A stretch of DNA of 64,000 nt from assembly GCA_029964075.1 (NCBI GenBank), contig CM057145.1, forward strand, positions 248,001 through 312,000. Reading direction: 5' to 3'. Source of the stretch: Patiria pectinifera. Lineage: Eukaryota; Echinodermata; Asteroidea; Valvatida; Asterinidae. A program made the translations under genes and the position numbers. The notes beneath the pieces are model-generated. The model saw nothing but the letters and a program-made list of their open reading frames with translations, made no database searches and was not told where the DNA came from. Shown piece after piece: positions 54,145 to 64,000 of the stretch (within the stretch, counting starts at the first letter, position 1; the number at the start of each line of letters is the position of its first letter).

Positions 54145-57100
54145 CATGTTTCCATGATTATCGAGCCAGACACTAGTAGAATAGAATACGGATGAATACT
54201 TACTGTGAATCAAATGTTCAGAAATAAACATGATATCAATAAAAGTAAAAACAAATACTTACAAATAGTCGGCAACAGAAATGTGTAGTGAGTTGATCGG
54301 GAGCATGGAGGCAACTGATTCGAATCTCCCGCAGCCGGGGTGGCGCGAGCAAAGATATTACGTAATTGCATAACAGAGATGCCTAAGCGGGTTTGGTCGG
54401 GGGACTAGAATACACTTATGTAATCAGGGCTCTGTTTAACATAAGGGAAATAGTTACTCGAAGGGAGAAAATAAATAACGGAAGAAATACATAAGCGGTG
54501 ACGATAACAGGCTTATATTGCATGCTTCCGTCCGAGCAAGGTCGCGTGTACATATCCATATTGTTTACAATCCTTAAACAATGTTTCGAAATTTGGTGAG
54601 AATGCCATGCCCTTTTTGTATTCAATTTTGTTTACAGGTTTTCCCGTATGATTTAGTACATTTTGCAGCCTACTTTCAAAAATTTAACGCCTAAGTTATA
54701 TGCGGGCTGGAGTCGCTGGACGCAGTAAAAAACAAATGACCCGGCAGGAGGGGCAAGAAATTGCAAGATGAATGACGAGATGAGAAGTCAGCCCTTCAAG
54801 AAATTCTCGCCACGAATCTTCTCCTGACACTTCAGCAGGTGGGTCAACTGCAAACAGCTCCTTGTAGTTCAACGCCTGATTGTTTCTAGCCCCCAAAATA
54901 TATTGAATCGACCTCACGCGTAGCGGCCATCTTAGAGGGCGTCTTTTGTTCTGTAATCTAGTAGCAATGAATGCACGGAAGGTTGACTGACTTAAGACCC
55001 GAACCATGGAATATGTTTGTTATGTACGATGATCGATGACATTCATTCGGAATGCGTTTTTTAGGTTTGATGCACTAAATTATGTTGCTCACAATTGTAT
55101 TGTTTTGTAAAATCTCGTAAAATGAAATTTCCGAACGTGACACATCGTTAAAAATAACTGAATGAAGTTTCAGTACAGTACGTTTGGTATTTATTTTTAT
55201 TATTATTTATTCGGCCAAATTACAAAATACAACAAGCAATCCACTAGAATAAACAAAAATAAACAAAAACAGCCCAATCCAAGCTGGCCAGGATTGACAA
55301 AAGTATAATACAACACTGTTATTTGAAAGCCTGTCAATCTTAACTTGAATGGTAACAAAAATACATTAAAAAAAAGATACAAAGTTGAATGAAAAATATG
55401 ACCAATTAAGTAAGTTATTGAGGGGTTTATTGTATTGGACGTTGACTCATTCGGATTGTTGTTCACGATTAATTAGAGTATAAAAACTATCCGTATACTT
55501 GCAAGTTCCTGCAAAAGAGGGCGCACTTCATAAACACTGCTCACCGCGCGCCAACTTCTATCCATTCGTGATGTAAACACAGTTATTGTAATGACGCAAG
55601 CTCAAAATAAACAAATTTTATTGAACGTGAATTTCGTCCAATATTATGCAATGATATTAAGACACAAGAATCTTGAAAATTGACAGGAACAAGTATTTTC
55701 TGCACTCTTTTAAGTTTCAGTATGTGGTAATAGTTGGTCCTTGTCACTCAAAACATGAATCGTAAAAATCAAATTTATCTTCTTCATACATGATAAAAAA
55801 GCATTGTTTCGCGCGTAACGGGGACAGCAACTTCGGTGTCCTGTTTACATGTGAAGTCCCTGTTTTGTTTGTTATAAATATCCTGCATGATTACACTAAA
55901 ACAGTTTGAAATTCATTAATTTCATAAACAAATCAGTATGAGTACACACTAAAGAAACTGTGACATTTTGAATGAAATACTTAAGATTATGGTGCATACA
56001 AGTTACTGTTTTCAGGTGTAATGGGGAAACCAACCTCTAAATAAGGAAAGAATCACTATTTTGTGCAAAATATCCATTTGTTTTTGTCTAAATGTTACAG
56101 GATAATAAGTACATTAAGTTATTGATTTATAGAAATCAGAAATTTTCAAAGAAAGCTAACAGATATATGGCACAAAAATGTATTTTGCTTCACAATGTAA
56201 CGTGACATTTGGGGGACACCATGGTTTACCATGTTACGCGTGAAACTAGAAACTTATTTGCGCTATATTTCTTAAGCCTGCCATTGAACATTCAAATGTT
56301 CATAACAGACAAAAGTTTCTTCACTGCTTTACATAATATATGATTTTTTTGATGAAAACCAAGAGAAATATGGCACAAATAAGTGACCAGTTTCACTCAC
56401 GTGTTACATACGAACGGTGTCCGTGTTACACGTGAAAAGATGTTTTTTTGGTCATGTAAGAAGAAAATCAAGTCCAAAAAAAAATGTAGTTTTAAAGTAC
56501 TAAATCAACCAGTCCTACAAATTCACACTGCAAAGTTTTAAGAAAATATATATAACAATGTCACACTTTGGTACCCTTATCTATGGAATGACCCATATAC
56601 ATGAATTAAACATAATGTACGACTGCTCTTTCAGATAGAACTTTTTTTGTGACATGACACTATTGTTAAAAAAGTGAAGATTATTAGAGGTATCATTGTA
56701 GGAATCTAGAGTGTACTGTAGATTCGTTACGAATTCACAGTAAACTGTAGATTCGTACTAATGGAATTGATACATCTTGCCATCGTATAACTGGGAATGA
56801 ACAGTCAATAGATAAAACGGGATGATACTTAGTCTTGAAGATGTTTTATGGAAAAGGATATTATACTACATTGTTATTCTTTTTTACTCAAAGACTAAAT
56901 CACCTAATATATAACCAAAATTATGTACAATAATTATCATCTGCTCTACACACACTACTAATTTTACACACAACAAAACACATAAATCCGTTTAAATCAT
57001 TATGTCGAAGCTGGAGTTCCTGCTCAAAAAGAACAACAAGGTTAGAGCACTAGCCATATTTACAACGACTTACTGTCTGTTTACCTATATTTATTAGAGT

Positions 57101-59155
57101 ATTGAAAAACCGATAGCTATTATGTGCTTCATCCATCCCAAAAAGAGTGATCGATTATCCATTTTTTTTTCAAGGCAGCAATCTTTTCGATTTCGTTCCA
57201 AATGGGCTTAACCGTTTTACATGACCAGAAAAAGTGCTCAATGTAATCTATTGTATCATGGCAAAATGTAAATATCTGTATCGCTTTTCTTCCTTTTGTA
57301 AAGCCAGACTAGCGTGGGGTAACACATATGAATGATTTTCCAAATAATTGAAAAGGACTTACTATCAGGACAGCAATAATTGAGGCTTTTCAATATTACT
57401 TCCCAGACAAAGTTATGCCTTTTCCCATTAAGTCTCTGCAATAAACCATACTACATACACATTTATTTTATGTTCTGTACATACATGTCACATGACATGT
57501 CACATTGAGAGCTCAAGAAAACTCTTCTTGTTTCAATTGATTAATTATTCTTTCAGGCGGAGCATAGATTAATCTCTGACAATTGTGTTTCACAATACAT
57601 GTAGTGGATATTTACGCAAGATTTTATTAATTTGTCATAAAGTTTCACTTGCTCAGAACAGCGCTGTGTGAGTCATTATAATTATGACAGCGGCAATTCA
57701 AGGTCTGATCGAAAAATGCAAATGACGAGTTGTTGAGCTGTACGCTGGAATTTTGAACAGATTCTTAGGACTAAGCCAAAAAATGTTGAAATCTTCATGA
57801 TATGTATTTCACATGGTTGCCTTGGATGTGTTTAGGAATATTCAGAGTTTTGTCTCCGGCAATCCTCAGGTGACTCGTTAGAGTCGAGAGAAAATATGGA
57901 TGGAAATTCAAGTCTAAGAAGCAAGAAAAGGATGAGAGAGAACAGTTCTTGACAGCAACCACGTGATGCAGCTGTGGCATTTGCCCTTGACGGGAATCGA
58001 ACCGAATGGTTGTGCAATGGGAGTACCCGGCCACCACCTCCAATGTCCAGACAACACATCTAATACAAACAGCCACGATTCAGAGTCATTAAGCCTCAAA
58101 GAAACCTATAGTTGGATGTGAACCTCGCCAATACAGACAAGAAACAAGAAAAGATCAAGCGGATAGCCAGATTGAGTAAAAAGAGCATCCACAGAAAAGA
58201 ACAAAGTAGTCTTTGTTGGATTCAAGATAGTATCGAAGGCAAGTTAAGTACGTAGCACTACATAAATTTCTAGTCATTCCACATTGTCAAGATTTGAACT
58301 GGGTGCCGATTGTGTAGAGGCAACCAAGCACTGTAATGCCAAGCTACCTTCGTAGACATGCTGAGGTGGAATGCAAGGGGCGTGAATTTGTTTTGCTGCA
58401 ATTTTCAGAAATAAATGAATTTGGAGGATTAGTACGTTATATAAAATATTGTTAAACTAACTTGTTTCATGTTGTGGGCTTGTAGATGTTCGAAAAACCA
58501 AGAAAACCTATCATGTTCTTGTAGTCTGGTTCCCTGATCCCACTTAAGATAAAACGAAGCAATTAATAGGCTTTGGGGAATTGTAAGGTCAGAGAATCAG
58601 TTTACCAGGCTTTTACCCCTTCACAGGTGTGTGATCAATTATAAGGGAAAAAAATAACTAAATATAAAAAAATAAGAACAGTTGTTAAAAAAAGCCAGTT
58701 TTCTCCAATGCGTTGGAAAAATACAATTTTCTTGAAAATGTCAGCCCACCATGAGCTTCGATTTTAGAGGATGCTTTAGACTGTCAGTCCCTAACGTGAT
58801 CCATTTTTTTTTGCGGGGAGTCATGCCCATAATAGGCGGACATACAAGTAATTATTAATATTATAATTTGTTATATATTGCTTTTGGGTTACAGGGCAGG
58901 GAGGCGGTTCCGACCTCCACCCCCGGGATCCGCGCCTGTCTCAACGTGTATTTTCACGGAATATGTGTCTTTTTATGCTTACCAATGTTGTGATTTACAC
59001 ATAAATAATTATAATAGGAATATGACATTGTATTCTGTAATGCTGACGACAACAATACTAATTTGCAGATTCGAGCGAAATAGCCGAAAGGTCTTATTTG
59101 AAATTTGATGAAGTAATTGTTGAGAAAATCAACAAATTAATGTTTTATCTTTTAA

Positions 59156-61482
59156 TTAGTAAACGAGGACATTTGGAAGTTTTCGTTTGACCATCTGCGC
59201 GACGAGCTTTGCATCGAGACCTTCGTAATCAAGACTAAACTCGCGTAGTTTAGGCAGATTCCTGAGATGAGCAGTAAGATTCTTTACTCCAACCACACTG
59301 AATGCATTGCCACGAACATTAAGCCACTCCAAACCATGGCCGGCAGGGAGAATGCTGATCAGGTTACGGACGTCACCATCATTCAGTCCACATGAGCGTA
59401 ATGTCAACGACACCAGGGATGGACGAACAAGAGGGGCTACACCAGCAAGATGGCCGTGAAGGTCGGTATCGGACACATTTACGTGTGTCAACCTATCACA
59501 ACCATCCAGTGCATTCGCTAGTCTGATGACGTCATCATACGTTCTCTTATGCAGTCTGACTTCCTTAATGATCCGCTTGCATACATGAGACTGGGATCCT
59601 AACACACGCTCAAAGTGAGACATCTCATCAATCTCCAGTGTAAGCTTTATGTGATCCCTATGCCTCTCATCCACCTCCTTGGCTGTCTGTATCTCGACCT
59701 TGTCCGTTTTTTCCGACACCTTGTAAGTGACAGACACCTGAAATCTCCTGATTGACGTGATGTTATCAATCGGTAGTATCTCCCCCAGCAGCTCCAGGCA
59801 TTCATGCAATCTACCGGTGATACTTAAATCAATGCTTACTGTAGTGTCATCATGCAGTGATCTATCAATTCCCTTCAACAGCTTCAATTCTTCATGCGAT
59901 CTGCAGTTGACTGTGAAGTCCTTAAGTTCTACTAGTGGCTGGGGGAGACACTGCAAGTAATAGCGCATTGCTAACAGACCCTCCTGACCTTCACATTCCG
60001 CGTCAGTTGGTCGATCAAGCTTATCAGCCAAGTTGTCGCAGCCTGACTCATACAACAACAGGCGCACCTGTGTCTGAAGTGTATTCTCACTAAACCAACT
60101 TTCTTCGTCACGTTGTTTTTGTACGTGCTCGAGGATAAGCGCAGTAGCCGGAGACCGCGATGATATGCCGCATGCAAACCGAAGCAGATATTCCATTGCA
60201 TCAACATTGTTTGGATTGATCTGCTTCAACCTTTCATGAAACGCCTCTTCGTTTGCGTGATGCAAATTGGCAAAATAGTATGCTGCGAAGTATTCTTGCA
60301 TAGACTTGTGTAGGAAAGCTACTACCTTCATCTTCTTCAAGCCACTCGTGAAACTTTCTTGTTGAAGGAAACCCAATCGAAGCCCATCCTTCAAGGCCTT
60401 CTCTTCAAATTCCTCTGAGGAGAACATCAGCCTTTCCCCCTTGGGATCTAGTAACCCATCAAGAGCGACTCGCCCCAGTCCATGCACGACTGATATCATC
60501 AGCGCCACCTGTTCCTCACCTTCATTGCAACGGCGACTGACTAGAACATCACCAAACTCCATGTAAAGTGCCGTTAATTTCTCAGGCAATTTTGACAGAT
60601 TATCCCAAACTATGCACAGGAAGAGTACAAGGATTGGAATCTGGGCAAGTGTGCGCAACAATGAGCTGGATGTCACGTTGGAAATGAATTTTTGACCTTT
60701 TTTGGCGGCACCTTTTGTAGCAAAGTAGGATGTTATGTATTTCTTTGCAGTGTCGAGTGTGAAACCCAATGTTTTAACATGGGTGTAGAATGGGTATCCC
60801 ATGATGGCAAAGTCAACCATGTGTGGCCGAGTTGATACCAAGACTGCACTTTGCCTCAACACCTTGTTATGCAAGATGTCTTTAATCCCATAGCCACCTT
60901 CCGGGCCCGGAGAATGGAGAACATAGGATGGAATCTCATCCAATCCGTCCAATAGGAAAGCTGTATCCGCTTCGTGTTCTTCAATAACTTTCTTCAAAAC
61001 TGCCTTCTCAATATTAGGTAAAATCTGGTCGCGTATGGCCTCAATGACGCAACTTGTCTCTTGCATTTGGCTCAACTTTAACGGGAACACAAGTTTGAAC
61101 TTTGCCATCACTGAGTTTGGATAAGTACTTGCATTTGCAACTCTTAATAAGAGAGTAGACTTGCCAAATCCCGCTCTTCCTGAGAGGATGATCCTGAGCT
61201 TTTTGACTAAAACGTCGAGCATGTCTTCAAAAGAGTCTAGGGGCTTTGTTCTAGCTTTATCTAAATTCCGTGTCCCCTGCGGTAAATGAATGGCTTCTTG
61301 TGTCGTCTCATTACCTTTTACATTCTGAGTGAGTTCCAGATCAGAAAACTGGTCCATATGCAAGGTCCTGGAAGGATCCAAGGGGTGTGCAGGGATGGTG
61401 CGTGTTTGGTCCTTGTTGTACTCCATAACAAGCTGCTGGATATTCGTCAGTTCAGTACGGGGTGCGAATCCACCAGTAGGCC
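59156..61482 (-). CDS. NACHT-LRR exon of a second NLR gene (5' exons outside the window)
   Basis: Paralogue of exon 10 at 12,992. The acceptor GACTTTGTTTCAG|GG (phase 1) sits at the same place; open reading further right to 61,639 is intron sequence. About 774 aa: Walker A GRAGFGKST, Walker B FLLDGLDE, STRPH and FLHKSMQEYFAAYYF are all kept. The C-terminal LRR part ('LVSLTLRSCGLNDGDV', 'LEWLNVRGNAFSVVGV') has an extra segment of about 20 residues before it (HFERVLGSQSHVCKRIIKEV) relative to copy 1. Conservation is much higher than in flanking DNA, which suggests it is functional. By analogy its upstream exons should encode UBL and Death domains beyond 64,000. Confidence 0.9.
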
Positions 61483-62634
61483 CTGAAACAAAGTCAGAAT
61501 AACCAGAAAATGAAACATTTACCCTGGCCAAATTTCTCACTTTAGAAGTCACTCTTTTCAAAACAGTGCACATCAATTTAGCTGTAATTTGGATGATGAA
61601 CAGTGCTGTACATGCTATTTTGAAATGTTTGCGAAACAATACATTTTTTTTGACCTTTTGGACTACTTTTTAGCAATACAAAAACAGTATTTACCATTCA
61701 GTTCTCGTGGGTAGTTAAGGGGCGTATAATACGAGGGTTGATATGGGGGGGGGGGAGTAATGAAGGCAAAGGCACGCCATGCTGGGGGATCTACATTCTT
61801 TTCCCTGCATTTTATGACAATTTGAGAACAAATTCAAACATTTTATCCTTCCCAGGGGGTGATTGGGAGTCAACCCCCCCCAGCTCTGTCAAAAAATTAA
61901 CAAACAAATTCCTAAAAAATAAGCTGACCCCCGTCTGCTGTGACACCCCTCACAAATTACACTGGTATAATGACCGCCTGTTTGGCTGATGACCGACCCC
62001 CCGCCCCCCGCGAAAATTTCTGGATCCGCCCCAGCTTCCTTTAATCATTTATCCTTCATCATATCAACTTTAGTCGGCAGCTGAACGTGGGAGTTGCAAC
62101 CTATACCCTGTCTTTATCCGCCGCTGTACAGTGGCCTACAGACGCTCTAAATTCCGACTTAAAAAATATTGGCGGTGGGGGAGGGGAGTAGATGCCATTC
62201 TGTTTGTTCACAAACACTTTTGGGATAACATATGGCACAAATACAAAAATATCTCTTTCGTACAAAAAATGAATCATACTTGTTGAAAAATCTATAGGAG
62301 AGGAAAAAAATCGATTACATTGAAAAACACGGATATTACATCTTTCAAATCATCACTCTATAACAATGTATTTATTTATTGTGACCTTTAAGGAGAGTAG
62401 TCCATTTCAGTTACACAACTGCTTTTCAAAAAGCAATTTTTGTTTATCGAACATCAGATGATTTTGTCTTGGAGCATTTTAACACGCCTTTTGTTTTTTT
62501 GGCACAATTTTAACAGAAACGGTGCATCTAACTCAGACAACAGGCTTTGTGATATTATTTTGTAGTAAATTTACACATTTCTGTGAATTACCTTTCTATC
62601 TGTTCGACAAATACAAATGCATAATAAACAATTA

Positions 62635-63276
62635 GTGACCGACACCACGAACTAACACTCTACGTGTTAAACCAATTATATTTTTCGATTTTTAGTTTTT
62701 TACATTTGTAAACATTATTCATCAAGGCCTACCATTGAACGAAGTGTCAAAGCTTCAAGAGCTTTACTTTAATAAATTACGCTAATTATCCATGACTACT
62801 TTTGCGCTAAAGTCACAATTTTCGTTTTCACGAAGTAACGCTCAAGTTCTGTTTACCAATGCAATGCATGGCGAGCACTCTGCCCAAATGTGAGCAAAAA
62901 TGTTTTCACAAGGTAACACCCTCCTTGTATGACCCCGCGCGCTGACCTGAAGTTGCACTTTCCTCATGTCGTATACATTGAAGAGTGTTACTTCGTGAAA
63001 ACAAAAATGTACAGTTTTGCAGCCTTTTCGGTTTCACGAACTAATACTCACCATTTATCTCTTATTTTTTATTGATTCAATACATAAACGGGTTAAAAAC
63101 AGCAGATTTAATAAATTCAATTCATCAAGTGTCCATAACGAGAAATCCAACTGAAATTACTTTGCAGTTTTGACGCAAAGGGTTGTTTTAGAAGGCGTTC
63201 AACTTAAAATGCCGTTTCCTCCGATTGCTAGTTTTACTGGTATGCACATGGGTGTTACTTCTTGGTGTTGCTGACG
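62635..63276. mobile_element. 642-bp TIR element with 5-bp target duplication
   Basis: Present in copy 2 but not copy 1, where 'aaacaattacagtttt' is uninterrupted. AATTA is duplicated on both sides (62,630-62,634 and 63,277-63,281). The ends are imperfect inverted repeats of about 25 bp around GACACCACGAACTAACAC. The interior repeats the motif CACGAAGTAACRCYC in both orientations (about 62,830, 62,910, 62,990, 63,035). It is non-coding. A partial inverted relative is at 1,815-2,060. Confidence 0.85.
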
Positions 63277-64000
63277 AATTACAGTTTAGACGATCGCGGA
63301 AAGAAGGAAAGGAATGTCGACATCATGCAAAGGACAAAATAACATGCTGACAAAAAAAAGGTTGAATAAACTAAATCTTTGCCTGTTCGATGAACAGAAC
63401 ATAGGGCTTCCCGCATTATTAGTTATCCCGCGAGCGTGAGTGGAACACAGAATAATGTAGTCCGACTCAGGCCGAGTGGTATGTGGGACACACGCAAGAA
63501 AACTTGACGTACTGTATAGTTGAACTATGATCCGAATTTTACAGAAATACGAGATTTCAGTCTTCACACCCTCAAGCTCGTGGCCCACAAAATGTTCTAA
63601 TAGCAACGATTGAGGGCATACAAATTGTGTTTGGCCTTCGTAAGTAATTTTGGGCATATTTACAGGTCTGCATCCATAGAGGAAAAAATTACAAGACTTT
63701 AACGACTACAAATAGCGCCCTCGTATTATTTGCCCCATATACTGCAAAGCAATGGAATACAGTTGTACCAAAGAAATTGGTGGCTCTCTAATTGGCGGAA
63801 CTGGAAGTTCTTCCATATTAATACCAGCCTCCACCTGTCCTTTCCTCCTCTAAAAACTACATTCACACTTTATCTAAGATATCAAACTTCTTTAGGCTAC
63901 TGTATCGAAAAAAAATATATTTACCTTGTCCTTCCGACGGCGAGGGGTAAGTGACATGAACTCCACTTGTACCAACAATGATTGGGATCTGGCTACCGCT

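Larger units (their letters stand above)
54149..64000 (+). repeat. segmental duplication, copy 2 (main part)
   Basis: Collinear with 8,144-18,790, running off the window. Landmarks: 'ccgagcaaggtcgcgtgtacat' (8,515 and 54,532), 'tgtcgaagctggagttcctgctc' (10,959 and 57,002), the tRNA-like fragment (about 11,950 and 57,997), the NACHT-LRR exon (12,992 and 59,156) and 'ggaacagaacata' (16,610 and 63,392, opposite indels around it). It lacks the 18,294 MITE and about 1.3 kb around 16.7-18.0 kb, and gained the 642-bp element at 62,635. Confidence 0.9.

Noticed and set aside
61483-61639. N-terminal extension of the second NACHT exon to Met at 61,639
   Set aside because: A consensus acceptor (TTTGTTTCAG) at 61,483 matches the one in copy 1, and copy 1 has stops in the corresponding extension. 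The extension is intron read-through.
61850-62033. Another hAT MITE in copy 2 ending TGGATCCGCCCCAG
   Set aside because: The right end is typical, but the left end and an 8-bp duplication could not be placed with confidence, so it is not listed as an element.

Overview
This is a window of animal nuclear DNA. Coding sequence is split into exons with GT/AG borders, gene-free stretches are long, and there are Penelope-like and Ty3/Gypsy retroelements, hAT-type MITEs, foldback elements and tRNA-related (SINE-like) fragments. Death-domain NACHT-LRR receptors in tandem copies, together with this transposon mix, suggest a marine invertebrate, most likely a deuterostome with expanded NLR families (echinoderm, hemichordate or amphioxus). 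The species is inference. No bacterial, CRISPR or viral-genome features were seen.

Layout. 1-8 kb: repeat-rich, with a broken Penelope-like element (2.1-5.4 kb, minus strand) carrying an hAT MITE inside it and a 37-bp-arm palindrome at its 5' end. 13.0-25.8 kb: one large minus-strand gene that I could assemble exon by exon. Ten exons, all with consistent splice phases, encode basic N-terminus - ubiquitin-like - Death - linker - ubiquitin-like - Death - repetitive linker - NACHT - LRR (about 1,424 or 1,438 aa). 26-38.8 kb: no convincing gene, but several families of diverged direct repeats, two copies of a CRE+TATA promoter-like module, a 505-bp foldback element and three TA-flanked MITEs (one of them in the 17 kb region). 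38,958-54,144: two Ty3/Gypsy elements in head-to-tail array sharing a central LTR (LTR-internal-LTR-internal-LTR), flanked by a single CATG target duplication. 54.1-64 kb: a diverged second copy of the 8.1-18.8 kb segment, carrying a second NACHT-LRR exon (59,156-61,482). Its upstream exons lie beyond the window.

History as read here. A segment of at least 10 kb that includes the NACHT-LRR exon was duplicated. The Gypsy dimer later landed in copy 2, about 80 bp inside its left edge, and MITEs inserted separately in each copy (two empty sites are visible). The strongest biological signal is the double ubiquitin-like/Death module fused to a NACHT-LRR receptor. Its symmetric exon phases suggest that the whole UBL-Death module was duplicated inside the gene.
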